Below the pieces are notes generated by a model. That model was given only the letters and a program-made list of their open reading frames with translations. It was not told the DNA's origin and searched no databases. This document shows positions 22,270-33,719 of a DNA stretch of 64,000 nucleotides, piece after piece. This stretch comes from Sporisorium sorghi (Eukaryota > Basidiomycota > Ustilaginomycetes > Ustilaginales > Ustilaginaceae): contig JALCCG010000109.1 of NCBI GenBank assembly GCA_023212695.1, positions 1 to 64,000 of the forward strand, given 5' to 3'. How positions within the stretch are numbered: position 1 is the first letter of the stretch; each line of letters opens with the position of its first letter. A program made the translations under genes and the position numbers.

Positions 22270-23321
22270 CTGGCAAAAACGATTTTTCAAAGCCTCGTTA
22301 AGACACTCTCTCGACAGCGATAACCACTGAGCTTGAGCAGGCAAGAGGTTGCTCGCTGGATGATAAGCCTTTCGAGCCATGAGCCTCTGTCCCCCACGCC
22401 TTGCTTCTGCACAGCGAAAGCAGCTTGACCTCGGACGACGAGCTCGACTCTTCGCAAACGCATCGCCAGCTGACCGTGCCTTGCATGCGTGGCAGGATAT
22501 GAGTCCGTCCCGGGTGCAACCGGTGTTTGCAGCGTTGATACTTGCATCGTACAACTTTCAACGCTTGGATGTCAGTGTGGGGTCCGCCACGGCATCTTGC
22601 AGCCAGTGGAATGAGCTCCGATCAATGTCCCGAAGTTGGTGTTGCCTTGTGTACCACACGCAGACTCGACCGATGCCGCTGAGCTTCATGCCGTTTTGAG
22701 TGAGGAGGGATCATGTTATCTCTCCTCCATCACTTGACCTCGTTAAGCGTCCGCTTCAGGTGGGAAAGCTTATCCGACTCTCCCTCGCACACACAGAGCC
22801 AGGACACCTCGTGGGATCGTTGGCGCTCCGCTCTCTGTGTGCAAGACTGCGCTTGAAACAGATCGGCCCGTATCACATGTCGCAACGGAGCTCTCCCTTA
22901 TCGCTGATCCGACTCTCTGCGTCCGTACCGCCTTGCCTCTCTACAATCAACTACGGACTGTCTCGTCAGACTGCATCTCGCAAAGCAATTGGTCGCCACC
23001 TTCTTCTTATATCAACGGCCCTCCTTCAAACAAGACCCTCTGTCCCTTCCCGCCGGCGAAGCATCAACCACCAAACCTTCATCCCCTCTAATCCCCCTTG
23101 CAAGCGGATCTCCACTCCTACCAGCCTCGACATCGCCACCGATACCCCTCACTAGGCGATTCCTCTTAGTGAATGATCGCAGCGCCGCAAACGTCGACGT
23201 TTGCCTGGTTCCTGTTTGCGGACCATCCCTCGCACCGGCGTCTGCCTTTCAAAGGGTCTTGAATTCCCTTTCCCATCTCTTCATCTTTTGACGTTACTTC
23301 ACATCATTCTCACACCTCGTC

Positions 23322-25115
23322 ATGGCCAACTCAAGCGACCCGAACGGGTCGTCGTACTCGAACGACTTCAAGGGCTCTTCCTCTGACATCGTCCACCCTG
23401 CCGCCCACCACAACCCGCTCAACGCCATCGCGCCCGGCGCCGCGCCCGACTCCACCGCAGGCCGGGGCAAAGGCAAGATGCACCTGTCCAAAGACTTTAT
23501 CGAGCAGGCCGACGCCGAGCTCCTCGCCACCCTCGGGTACAAACAAGAGTTCAAACGCGAGTTCTCCTCGCTCGAAGTCTTCGGCATCGCGTTCAGCATC
23601 ATGGGCGTCGCGCCGTCCATCGCATCAACCTTACTCTACTCCCTCCCCTCCGGTGGGCCGGTCAGCATGGTCTGGGGTTGGCTCGTCGGGTGCTTCTTCA
23701 TCGCGTTTACCGGCTTGGCGCTGGGAGATCTGGCGAGCTCGATGCCCACATCCGGCGGACTTTATTTCTGGACGTACCAGCTGTCGAGCCAAAAATACCG
23801 CCGCTTCCTCTCCTGGACCGTGGGCTACGCTAATACGCTGTCCACCACCTCGGCTGTTGCGAGCATCGACTGGAGTGTGGCGATCATGATCCTCGCCGCG
23901 GTGTCGGTGGGGACGGACGGGAGGTATGTGCCGACCGATGCGCAGACGTACGGGGTGTACTGCGGGGTGTTGTTGCTGCATGCGATGCTGACGTCGATCG
24001 GGACACGGGCGTTGGCGCGGTGCCAGACGGTGGCTACTGTGCTGTGTGCCGGGTTGGCGGTGGCGATCTGCGTTGTGTTGGGGACGGCGACGCCCGGGGA
24101 GTACCGCAGCACAGCGTCGTATGCGTTCGGAGGGTGGTACAACGAGACGGGCTGGAGCAGCTTCGGCGCGTTTCTGTTGGCGTTCATGACGCCGGCTTGG
24201 ACCATCGCGTCGTACGACTCGTGCGTGCACATCTCGGAAGAAGCCTCCAACGCCGCCAAGGCCGTTCCGATGGGCATCTTCTTTAGTATTGTCTCAAGCG
24301 CCGTGCTCGGGTTCGGCATCATGATCGCACTCACGTTCAACATGGGCACCAACCTCGACCCCATCATCAACTCGGACTACGGCCAGCCCATGGCCACCAT
24401 CCTGCTCAACGCGTGCGGTAAAAAGGGCTTCATGGTCATCTGGGTGTTCATGATCATCGTCAACTTTATGATGGGAGCGTCGATGAACTTGGCGTCGTCG
24501 AGGCAGATCTTCGCCTTCAGCCGTGACGGTGCGCTGCCGTTCAGCGGATGGGTGTACCGCATCAACGGCTACACGCTGACGCCCGTCAACAGCGCCTGGT
24601 GGTCCGCCGCCGTCTCCGCCGTGTTCTGCTTGCTCGGGCTCATTAACGCCGTTGCGGTCGGCGCGGTGTTCTCGCTCTCCGTGATCGGCGCGAGCATCGC
24701 ATACACCATCCCTATCGTCGCGCGTCTTCTGGCGCCCGATGAGCGCTTCAAACCGGGCGTGTGGTACCTCGGCCACTTCTGGTCCAAGCTCGTCGCCTGC
24801 GTCGCTGCGCTCTGGCTCGTGTTCATCAGCATCATCGTCTGCCTCCCGAGCTACATCCCCGTGACGGGCGCAGCGGACATGAACTACGCCTGCGTCGTCA
24901 CCGCAGCGACGTTCGTGTTTAGTACGGCGTGGTACTACTGCCCGCGCTACGGCGGCGTGCACTGGTTCGAGGGGCCCAAGAGCAATATTGACGACGATGA
25001 GGTCGCGGCGCACGAGGTGGCGCACCAGCTGCAGCAGCAGGAGGATACCAAGAAGGCTAGGACGGAGCAGGAGAGGCTGAACCAGACTGTCGAGGTGGAG
25101 GATTTCAAGGAGTAG
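23322..25115 (+). CDS. APC-family amino acid / GABA-type permease
   Basis: Single exon, 597 aa, ATG at 23322. A soluble N-terminus carries LGYKQEFKREFSSLEVFGIAF, a hallmark of the fungal amino acid/choline transporter (ACT) branch that includes yeast Uga4 and Bio5/Hnm1. About twelve hydrophobic segments follow from residue ~85 (SIASTLLYSLPSGGPVSMVWGW) to residue ~550. The loop SYDSCVHISEEASNAA and the segment SRQIFAFSRDGALPFS are conserved in that branch. It probably imports a small nitrogen compound (GABA, amino acid, polyamine or choline) across the plasma membrane or vacuole; the substrate cannot be fixed from sequence. Location downstream of an amine oxidase/ALDH pair, with GATAAG motifs upstream, suggests nitrogen-compound use. 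Confidence 0.92.
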   Translation: MANSSDPNGSSYSNDFKGSSSDIVHPAAHHNPLNAIAPGAAPDSTAGRGKGKMHLSKDFIEQADAELLATLGYKQEFKREFSSLEVFGIAFSIMGVAPSIASTLLYSLPSGGPVSMVWGWLVGCFFIAFTGLALGDLASSMPTSGGLYFWTYQLSSQKYRRFLSWTVGYANTLSTTSAVASIDWSVAIMILAAVSVGTDGRYVPTDAQTYGVYCGVLLLHAMLTSIGTRALARCQTVATVLCAGLAVAICVVLGTATPGEYRSTASYAFGGWYNETGWSSFGAFLLAFMTPAWTIASYDSCVHISEEASNAAKAVPMGIFFSIVSSAVLGFGIMIALTFNMGTNLDPIINSDYGQPMATILLNACGKKGFMVIWVFMIIVNFMMGASMNLASSRQIFAFSRDGALPFSGWVYRINGYTLTPVNSAWWSAAVSAVFCLLGLINAVAVGAVFSLSVIGASIAYTIPIVARLLAPDERFKPGVWYLGHFWSKLVACVAALWLVFISIIVCLPSYIPVTGAADMNYACVVTAATFVFSTAWYYCPRYGGVHWFEGPKSNIDDDEVAAHEVAHQLQQQEDTKKARTEQERLNQTVEVEDFKE

Positions 25116-25311
25116 AAGCTAGATCGCCCCTCCGCTTTGTCTTTGTGTATACTGTATGTAGTCGTAGTCAGATGTTTTTGCAAGCGACCTCTCAGAACAT
25201 CGTGTTTGTGTGGTGCCGAGTGCTGGGGTACACAACGTCGAGTGCGATTCCGTGAGCTGCCTCGTCGACGTGAACTCAAGACCCCAAGCCAGACGGCTGC
25301 TGCTCATGCTG

Positions 25312-27249
25312 CTAATGCTGGCCTTGCATCCCAACAATCCCCGCACCCGCCTTCCACACAGCCGGCCTCAACCGCGCGGCCAGCTTCCTATCCTCTACAT
25401 ACACCGACCTTTCAAACGCCGCCATGATATCCGCGTGCGCCAGCAAATCAAAGCACTCGTCCGTACTCAGGTACGACTGCGTCGCCTGCTGCTTGAGCCG
25501 CTGCATGTCTGCAGGCGTGGCGGCTTCCAATCGTGGGTCTGGGCGGATGCCTGTCGCCGAGGCTGGCGTCGACGCTTTCCCGGCGCCGGCGGCGGAGGGT
25601 TTGGAGGGCGTGGAAGACTTGGGCGATGATGACGAAAGACCAGAGAGGCCGCCGAACAGCTGGTCCCAGCCGGACATGCTCTTGCCGAATGCGGGTTTGC
25701 CGCCGGAAGAGGAGGGGCGTTTGACGCCCGTTGCTGATGCGGCGCCGCTGGTGGAAGGGGTGGTGGTGGACCCGGGTCGGCCGCCGCCTGTTGGGGTGGA
25801 TGCGCCGCCGCCGGGTCCGGGTTTGAGCGCGCTGCTGCCAGGACGGAACGCAGAGGCTTGCGGGTTGAGCTTGGTCGACGACGGCGGCTTGAGCGACTTG
25901 TCCTTGGCAGCGTCGATCGAGGCTCGCATCCGCGCTTCGGCCGACATGGCCTTGCTGCTGCCACTTGTGCCCAAAGACGTTGTTCCTGTTGCGCCGGCTT
26001 TCTTGCTTGCTGCGGTCGCTGATGCTTTGGACGCCGCAGCAGCAACGCCAGACGCACGACCACCAGCCACCTTCTTGACCCCGTCCCTGCCCTTTCGCGC
26101 ACCCTTACCGCTTCGAGTCGGACCATCCCCTTCATCAAACTCATCCCCGCTATCCAGCGCAGCAGCAGCCGCGTCAACCAGATCCTCCTCGTCCGAGGCA
26201 GCATCAACCATCTCCTCATCTCCATCATCATCGTCATCGCTGCTGTAATCGACCGTCGTCCTACCACCGCGGCCACTCTTGGGTTTGCTACTCTTGGCTG
26301 CTGCTCCTTTCGTTTTCGCTGCGGCCGCCAGCTTGGCCCGCTTCCTCTGCGGCGCTTTGGGGCCCTCCGCGTCGTCCGCGTCGTCTTCGTCCTCGTCGTC
26401 GGCAATGATGGCTCTACGGCGGCCTTCTGCCTTGCTGCTGCGCGCGCTGCGGTCGCGTTTGGCGCTGGCTGGACGCCTCTTCGATGCCACACCCTGGTCG
26501 GGAACAAATTCGTCTTCAGAGGGAGCGTCCTGCTGCGCAGCATCTACACCGCTGTCGTGCGCCTTCTCCTCGTCATCATCGTCTGCGAGATCCCGCAGGT
26601 CGTCGGCGAGCTTCGTCTTGCTTCCATACTTTTTCGACGTCACTTTTCGTGCTGAGCCTGGGGCAGAAGCAGGCTGCGACTGCGGCGCGGCGCCACGCGA
26701 GGATCCACTGTCGTCGGCACCTGTCTTGGCTTTCCTGCTGAGCGTCACCTTGATCTTGGTCTTTGGTGTATCGCCGACCGCGCCCGAAGGCGAATCAGCT
26801 GCCACCACTGCAGCTGTAGCTATTACAGAACTCTTCGGTGAAGCTTTGACCTGCTGGTCTGCCGAGGGCGAACGCGAGCGCAGTTTGGCCGGTGTCCTCC
26901 TATCCCTCGTCGATGCTCTCCGCGCTAGCTTTGGAGTCTCGGTGGACGGCCCAGCCGCATTGCTGGTCGCTGGTTCGGCTTTGGTGCTGCTCGTAGCTTT
27001 GCTGGCAGGTTGCGATTTGGCCGGTGTCGAAGCATCGTGAGCTGCGGCCGATGCGGCTTCCGCCACCCTTTTGGACAGACGTCGTGTGGTTATCGGTGGT
27101 GGCGAAGCGGGTGTTGTTTCAGTTGCTGGTGGCGCTGGCGCTGGCGCTGGTGTTGGCTCGGGTGACGCAGCACGAGGCGTAGCAGCTGGACCTGGAGTGG
27201 GAGGTGCCGAGACGTCGGAGAGGTCTGAGTCTCCGTCGAACGCGTCCAT
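25312..27249 (-). CDS. Predicted disordered protein, function unknown
   Basis: Single exon, 645 aa, ATG at 27249. I do not recognise the family. Most of the chain is Ser/Ala/Pro/Thr-rich with many KP/SP pairs, basic clusters (RRPASAKRDRSARSSK) and acidic runs (DDEDEDDADD, SSDDDDDGDEE), suggesting an intrinsically disordered, perhaps nuclear, protein. The C-terminal ~130 residues look more ordered, starting SGWDQLFGGLSG and ending in a helical stretch (DMQRLKQQATQSYLSTDECF, then LLAHADIMAAFERSVYVEDR). This is the part most likely to be conserved. The gene is convergent with the permease (196-bp spacer). Confidence 0.75.
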   Translation of the reverse strand: MDAFDGDSDLSDVSAPPTPGPAATPRAASPEPTPAPAPAPPATETTPASPPPITTRRLSKRVAEAASAAAHDASTPAKSQPASKATSSTKAEPATSNAAGPSTETPKLARRASTRDRRTPAKLRSRSPSADQQVKASPKSSVIATAAVVAADSPSGAVGDTPKTKIKVTLSRKAKTGADDSGSSRGAAPQSQPASAPGSARKVTSKKYGSKTKLADDLRDLADDDDEEKAHDSGVDAAQQDAPSEDEFVPDQGVASKRRPASAKRDRSARSSKAEGRRRAIIADDEDEDDADDAEGPKAPQRKRAKLAAAAKTKGAAAKSSKPKSGRGGRTTVDYSSDDDDDGDEEMVDAASDEEDLVDAAAAALDSGDEFDEGDGPTRSGKGARKGRDGVKKVAGGRASGVAAAASKASATAASKKAGATGTTSLGTSGSSKAMSAEARMRASIDAAKDKSLKPPSSTKLNPQASAFRPGSSALKPGPGGGASTPTGGGRPGSTTTPSTSGAASATGVKRPSSSGGKPAFGKSMSGWDQLFGGLSGLSSSSPKSSTPSKPSAAGAGKASTPASATGIRPDPRLEAATPADMQRLKQQATQSYLSTDECFDLLAHADIMAAFERSVYVEDRKLAARLRPAVWKAGAGIVGMQGQH

Positions 27250-27592
27250 CTTGCGAGCTCGAAGCGCAGCTCAATCGCAAAAGCTGAAGATGTGACGCTG
27301 GTGACTGAGAGAGCGTAGGAGGTGATGAGGGTTTGAAGGAAGATTGGTGGATGCGCAGAGTCAAAGTGTCAAAAAGGGTCCTTCGCGCGACGTTTTGAGC
27401 GCGCTTGGGCAGCTAAAAGAAGTGGAGCAAGAAAAACGCGGCAGCAGCTCAGTCTCCACCGCGAAAGCCTCTCTCATCACGACCCTCAACCGTTCAGAGC
27501 AACACCAATCGCAGATCACTCGAATAGCAAGCACACATGTCCAAACCACGCCAGCAGTGTGTGACCATTGAGCATTAGCACGAAGCCCCTCC
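27250..27592. other. Intergenic, disordered-protein gene upstream / CENP-I downstream
   Basis: 343 bp between two minus-strand genes. No distinct element recognised. Confidence 0.5.
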
Positions 27593-30586
27593 TCACTGAG
27601 CCTCACCCGCCCCACCCGCCTCGCCCTCTCCCTCGCCACGAATGCTCTTGAGCTGCCTGCCAAACGTCACCAGAATATTCTTGAGCAGCTCATACATCCC
27701 GCTCGCACCCTGCCTCTCCAACCAATCCAGCATATACGCCCTGAAATCCGTATGCGTCCACGCCGCGGGCACACCATGCCTCTTCGCCGCCTTCAGCGTC
27801 TTGGGCGTAATCGGGCCCCTCACCCACTCCGCCTCCTCCTCCTTCCCACCATGCTGGGTACAGTACACATTGGCAAAGCGCTCCGAAACATGGCTCATCG
27901 CCCTCGAAAACGGCGTGTTCGCCAGCGTAGCCAGCTTCAGGTTCAGCACTTCGCCGCGCTGCGTCAGCTCCGTGAGCACAGCGTCGTCGAAGCCCGCGGG
28001 CAGCGCGCCCGGTTCGTCGCCCGTCACCAGCTTGCCCAGCCACACGAGGTTCGCGACGAGCGTCACGTTGCTGTTGAGCGTCGCCAGGTTGTCCTCTGCG
28101 AAAAAGGTGGCGCGGAGGTTGAGGATCTTGCTCTCGAGTCCGTTCTCGAGTTGGGCTTGCGGGTGCGTGTCCGCGTTGTGCGCTTCGAACGCGGCGCGCA
28201 GGTTCTGGACAAAGCCGCAGAGGCGCGAGACGGGCGCGACGGTGGTGGCGTGCATCGTGAAGGCAAAGAGGGGGAGCGCGGGGATGTCGGCGGTCAGGCG
28301 CATGCCAACGAGCGGACCGGAGAGCGTTTCGTAGACCGAGAGCGCGGCGTGCTCGATCAGCACGTGGCGCGGGTACAGGCCAACGAGCGAGGTGGTGAGG
28401 GTGTCCGTTCGCGCAGAGACGTTGGCGATCAGCTCGGCGTAGTCCACTGCAGGGTCAAGATTTGAGATGCCCCATCGGCTGTTGCAAGAGAGAAACGGCA
28501 AAAAGGTCAGTATGCTATCCCCTTCGTGTCCTATCCCGCTGGCTTTCGTCTCGAGCACCACTTACTATGAATGACGCGCATCCAGCGTCCTGCCGATCTC
28601 CAACCAGTCTCGAACCCCCCAATTCGCCAACAAGCCCGACAGCGCCAACAGCACAGCCGCCGACGTATCCAACGACACCTTGCTCGACGTCGCCAGCACA
28701 TCCAACGGCGCCATGAACCGCTCCTCGAACGACGCCAGATCCGAGGGTGTCACGAGCGGCACAAACGCCAGCACCTCCTTCGCCAGCTGATCCCACCGCT
28801 CGGACCACCCATCCATGTCGTCCACCGTCGCATCCTCCCTCTTCGCTATGCCGTTCGCCTCGGCCACGTGCGCAATCGCCAGCAGCACGCTCGACGTTAG
28901 CTCCTCCATTCTGGCCGGCATCTGCTCGGCCAGCTCGAACGCATACCTCGTGCGACGCAGCAGTGCCGCGAGCCGCTTGAACTCTGCCTCCGTCGATGGC
29001 AGCTTGAGCTGCTGTTGACGTTGTGAATTCGAAGCAGTACGGCTCTGGACGCCCAGCTCGTCGCTGAGCACACTCTCGAGCCAGTCGGACAGCCGCGCCC
29101 AACACAGATCCTGCTCGGCCTGCCGGTTCCTGCGCCCGGCCGGGATTGTCTGGCTGAGCGAGTCCTCGTTGGTCACCGTAGCACCCGCTAGCACTGCAAC
29201 GCGCATCAGACGCGCTCCGAACCCGCTGCCGAGCATCGCGGCGGCCTGCGAGGGTAGCACCAGCCGGTCCAGGCTGTGCGCGAGATGGCGCAGAGACGAT
29301 AGTTCCGTGATCAAAGACGGATGGGTGCCAAACGCCTTTTGCGCCGAATTGAGCGGTTGGATCGTAACCAGGTTCGGGATGGGGATCAGCGTGGGAGCAG
29401 CTGCGCCGATCGCAACGTCGTCGCCTGCTGCACTCTCCTTCACCGCGTTGGACGAAAGACGCTGCTTCTTGGGCGCCCTCCCGCCAGCTTCAGCTTCCGG
29501 CTCGGCCTCGTCGTCTGATTCGACCGCCTCGCCTTCATCGCGTCGTGCGCAGCGCGCATGCGTCAGAAGCACAGTCGCGATCCAGTCGGCATCCGGGTAC
29601 TTGAGCCCCGCCGCTGGACCGCCCGCAATCGCTGAGCTGCCCGCACCACCGCCTCCCAACAGCTCTGGGAAGAGCAGATCGGGGTAGAAGTTGGCATACG
29701 TCGACAGCACCGCAGAGATGCCGGCCTCAGGCGCCGAGTTGGCCCGCAGCGCCATGAGCTTGGTGATGCGGTAGTGCCGCACGTTTCTGCGCTTGGTGAG
29801 GCGGCAGAGCAGGTAGCAGAGGTGCGGGCGCAGAGCCTGGTAGTCGATGAAGTGGAACAGGGTCGAGTAGCACTTTTCGAGTGTGGTTTTCGCTGCGGTG
29901 GTGAGGTACGAGTTGGGCAGGTTGCCTGCGAGCCCTGTGTATTGAGCAGCGTGGCGCTGCAGACGCTCGTGCTCGCGCTCGTTTCGCTGCCTATCTGAGC
30001 GCGATGTCGTTTCGGATGCACTACCGGCTTCGCTGTAGAAGTTGGCAGCGACAGACAGAGGGACAGAGGGAGACTCGAGCAGCACAGAGAGCAGCTTGAG
30101 CGCTGCCACCTGTACTTTGCTGTCCACTTGCAGCCTGGCTGGGCCCAGGCTCGGCCCTGCACTGGTGCCGCTGTCGCGCTGCAGACCGGCGAGCTTGACC
30201 GTGTCCGCACCGGGGGATGGACCGAGACACGCGATGATATCGAGCACGCCTTGCCTGCCAAGTCGAGCGCGTGGTTTTGGGATGACAGATCGCAGAAGAG
30301 CCAACGAGACGGATGTTTTGGGCGGCTTTTCCTTGACGGATCTGCTGGTGCCTGTGGAGGGGAGGGGCGAAAGGCGACCCAGCAGCGCGAGTCGAACGAG
30401 CTGTTCACACTGCTTGGAAGAGAAGCCGAAAGATCGAGCGTGTTTCTGCACACCTTGCAATGCGGTAGATACGGTATCGGAGGGTCCAGCGCCTGCAGAC
30501 GGCACAGAGAGTGCATTGGACAGCTCTTGGATCAGACGGTCCGCCGCGGTCGCCGCGTTGGCTGTGTTGGATACAAGTGCCGGCAT
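27593..30586 (-). CDS. Centromere protein I (CENP-I / Mis6 / Ctf3)
   Basis: Two exons, 28566-30586 and 27593-28478, joined across an 87-nt GT-AG intron (donor gtaagt, acceptor ttgcaacag) to give 968 aa. The junction codon is TA+C (Tyr) and yields RHSYRWGISNLDP. The Mis6 signature lies in the middle of exon 1: LCYLLCRLTKRRNVRHYRIT, followed by a helix and LSTYANFYPDLLFPELL. Known role: CENP-I is a HEAT-type member of the constitutive centromere-associated network at the inner kinetochore and helps CENP-A loading. The ordered second exon (AELIANVSARTDTL, then a long helical C-terminus) fits Mis6-family length once joined. An acidic/basic insertion (~residues 350-400) precedes the last part of exon 1. 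Confidence 0.85.
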
Positions 30587-31629
30587 GGTCGGGGAGTGCC
30601 AGGCTCGAGTTGCCGAGCGAGCCCGTGTCAGCTGTAGTGATGTATGGGAGCTATCTGCGAGTCTGAGCCGTGTCGGATGGTGGATGTGATCGAGGCGCCT
30701 GTGTTCCAGACGCGAGTGTCACGTCTATCGTCGTCCTCGAAAGTCGGCTCTGCAAGCGCTCAGATCGCGCGTATGGTCATGAGCCGGGGTATCAAAGGCA
30801 GTAGTTGTCGGCTCGAATCATCCGTCGAGAGGAAAGGGATGGTGGTATATAGACTGCGGATCCGCAGCAAAGGATGGTTGAGATGGTCGCGATCAAGATG
30901 GCGAGGAGACAGACATCAACACTCTCTCGCTCAACTGTCTGTCACTTTGTTCCACTCACACCAACGCGTTCGACGTGACGCGGGTGCGGCATTTTTTTTC
31001 GAGTTTGTGTTGATCATCGCTCTAACAAGTTGAAAAAAAAAAATTCAATCGCGAAGGACGTCGTCGGCTTCCTGCGTCTCCTCCTACGAGCTACATCTCG
31101 CGACACCTGCTGCTCTTCAACTTGAATTCGAGACAGAGTCAAGCGACGGTAGACTTTTTCGTCTCTGCTCGCCTCGAAGCTTTATTCAAAGGGTCGCTTG
31201 ACGCGCCGTGTAGCACGCATGCGATGCCGCAAGCACATCCAAGCTCGAGCATAGACAGGAAAGAATCGATATTGGGCGTAAGTCATCCAAGCTGCGTGTT
31301 GTGCAGCCGGGTTGGCGTGAAACAGTTGTCAACGTGAAAAGAACATTTGAAGGAGGGGGAGGGATGAGTCGGGGCGTCGGAGGCATTATGAACAATTGCG
31401 TGACGAGATCATCGGAAAAGAGGAGAGAAAAAGAAGAAAAGAAAAAAGGCTCGAGAGGTAATCCCGAACCGATCCTGGCGACGTTGGGAAGGAGAAGAGT
31501 CGTTTGTGTAGCGGGCTGCAGTCCGTTCTGGCTACTCGGTCGACCCTTTCTGGATCAGCTCCTACGGGCACGGCACCAGCAAAGGCGTGCACATGCTCTC
31601 AAGAGCGCATCCTGCGAAGGCAACGCCAT
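30587..31629. other. Intergenic, CENP-I promoter / YOP1 3' flank
   Basis: 1.04 kb between two minus-strand genes. It should hold the CENP-I promoter and the YOP1 3' UTR. No conserved ORF or repeat beyond short A runs (31034, 31428). Confidence 0.55.
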
Positions 31630-33036
31630 TTAGTGCGTCTCGGCGGGGGCGGCAGGGGTGCTCGCGTTGACCTGGTGCACTTTCTTCTGGGTGGTGAGGA
31701 AGGCCGGGCGGATCACCTTGCTGTACACCGTCTTGGCACCCTGCGTCTGAGGCAGCATGAGCCACACAATGGCGAGCGTCTTGATCGTGTAGTACCACGG
31801 CACATAGTAGAGCACGATGCTCGAGAACGTCTCGAGGAAGGTGAACATGCCAAACACGACCCAGTAGGTGAGCCACTGGATGTCATCCTGCGGCTGAGGG
31901 CTCTCGAGCGCCTTGAGCGAGAAGTAGGCGGGAATGAAGAAGCCGAGCAGGTTGGTCAAGAAGCCGGCGGCGCTGTTTGCAGAGGAAAAGTGAGAAGGGC
32001 ATTCTTGTCAGCATGTGATCAGCGGCGGTTGGGTACATTCGCTATCGCCTGTGGGCTTGCAAGGCTGCTACGCAGGGCGGCCCTTGTTCAAAACTTACAT
32101 GTTGAAGAAGACGAACTGCAGTAGTTGAAGGTGGAAATAGACGCCATAGGAAGATAAGCAGAATGAAGGAAGTGTCAGCAGTTGAGATCTCTAATCGACG
32201 GATAACGATCCGTCGCTTGCAGAAGGCTAAGCGAGATGCAACAAGTTCGTAGCGAAAGCGCCGTGGGGCTGCGTTCGAGATGAAGGCCAGCACTGCCGTC
32301 CAGTCCCGTCGTTGATCCCGATAACCAACTCTGCGCTTGTTGCTCGCATAGCAACCCAGGCCCGTCGTCCATCGCGTTGCGGCAGGTTCGTGTACAAGAA
32401 TACCAGACCCGCTTGCCTCGAGCCGAACTTACCAGAGTGAAGATACCAAAGGCACCGATGGCGGCGTAAGCCTTGGGGATGGGCACGGTCTGCTCGAACT
32501 TCTTCAGAGCGGGGTACCTGGAAAGCTGTGGGTCGTAAATCGATACAGAAAGCAGAGAGAAGGATCCGTCAGTACGTTGTGACAGAGTACTAGAACGAGG
32601 CTGCAGCGTTTCGCTGCCCATTGCGAGACTTACCTCCTTGTCGATCTGTTATCGCCCGGAGCCGTTATCAACGTTATCGTGCGATTGCAGGATGGTGCGC
32701 AGTTCGAAGAGATTCGTCCAAAAAATCGTATCGAGTGAGGCGTTCCGCAAAGAACAGAGCGAGCAACGTCGACCGAGCGGCAAGGAACAAGGTGTTGTGA
32801 GGTCCATGAGATAGCGATTGCGCAGAGAGAAAAATGAGTTTGAATGGTCAGCAATCGTCACCACTGCTTGGAAAGCAACAGCCGTCGTACAGGCACAGCA
32901 AAGCAAAAGCTGTTCGCACTTGGCGCAGCTGCATCATTGACGATGGCCTGAACCCCTAACACTCCGCGTGTGAGATACGAACCTGAGCGACAAAGTATTC
33001 CACCTTCTGCTGGACTTGCTGAGCTTGAGCGGCCAT
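31630..33036 (-). CDS. YOP1: Yop1/REEP5/HVA22-family ER membrane-shaping protein
   Basis: Five exons on the minus strand: 32983-33036, 32634-32645 (12 nt), 32433-32525, 32099-32115 (17 nt) and 31630-31972, for 172 aa. All four introns are GT-AG (donors gttcgt or gtaagt). Joined, the protein reads MAAQAQQVQQ...IDKE|LSRYPALKKFEQ...GIFTL|FVFFNI|AAGFLTNLLG, then FFIPAYFSLKALES, DDIQWLTYWVVFGMF and YYVPWYYTIKTLAIVWLML. This is the TB2/DP1/HVA22 fold with two hydrophobic hairpins and the family's conserved DKELSxYP. Known role: bends tubular ER membrane and partners with reticulons. The intron-richness contrasts with neighbouring genes, and two exons are too small for automatic gene callers. Exon 4 is required because joining exon 3 directly to exon 5 breaks the frame. 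Confidence 0.93.
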
Positions 33037-33679
33037 TTTGTAGATTCGAGTTGATCGAGGAGGAGGTGTGTTTGTGTGTCTGTGTGGTGGTGATGGGGAT
33101 CGATGTAGAGCAGAGTGCGATTCTGAGTATCGTATCGACGAGTGTGTGATGGAGGTGGAGAAGCGAGAAGGCTCAAGCGTGTTCAGTGCGTGCGAAGCGC
33201 TGTGCGAAATGTCGAACCAACGTCTCTCAGAGTTTGCAACGGACGGACTGACGGACGGACAGTCGAGCAGCACAGACGCTCTGTGGTGAGTGATGCAAAA
33301 AAATCCAGTGTGTGACGCACTGACGCTCGCTGCTTTCTTACAAGCGCACGCAGCAGGCTAAGTTAATCGCGTTCTGTGTGTGTGTGTGTGATTTTGGAAG
33401 AGGAGGCCAACCAGCAAGCGAGCCAAGCAATACTCTCGAGGCACTTTGGCAGAGGTTACGCACAATCGCAGCTGCTGCCAAAAGATTCCAACCTTTTTGT
33501 TTTTAGCGCATGCCACTCACTCTCCTCTGATACGCACAATCCACCTCGTTCGACAAGCCTCTGTCGTTACGGTGAGCGACACCGTATGTGATCGAGCGTC
33601 TGCGTATGATTTTTAAGCCTCGCCAAAGAAGCGGTCATCAAGCATCGAAAGAGACGGTCAAGACGATATCGACACATGG

Positions 33680-33719
<40 letters not shown>

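Larger units (their letters stand above)
21236..23321. promoter_or_regulatory. Permease upstream region rich in GATAAG motifs
   Basis: 2.1 kb with no supported ORF between two plus-strand genes. Perfect GATAAG motifs occur at 21802-21807 (reverse), 21932-21937, 22075-22080 (reverse), 22362-22367, 22769-22774 (reverse) and 22897-22902 (reverse). Further GATAA variants lie at 22319 and 22715 (reverse). Six perfect hits is several times the roughly one expected by chance on both strands. Such motifs bind AreA/Nit2-type GATA factors in fungi, so nitrogen-regulated expression of the permease is a reasonable inference. A CT repeat and a 43-nt poly-T run sit in the middle. Confidence 0.6.
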
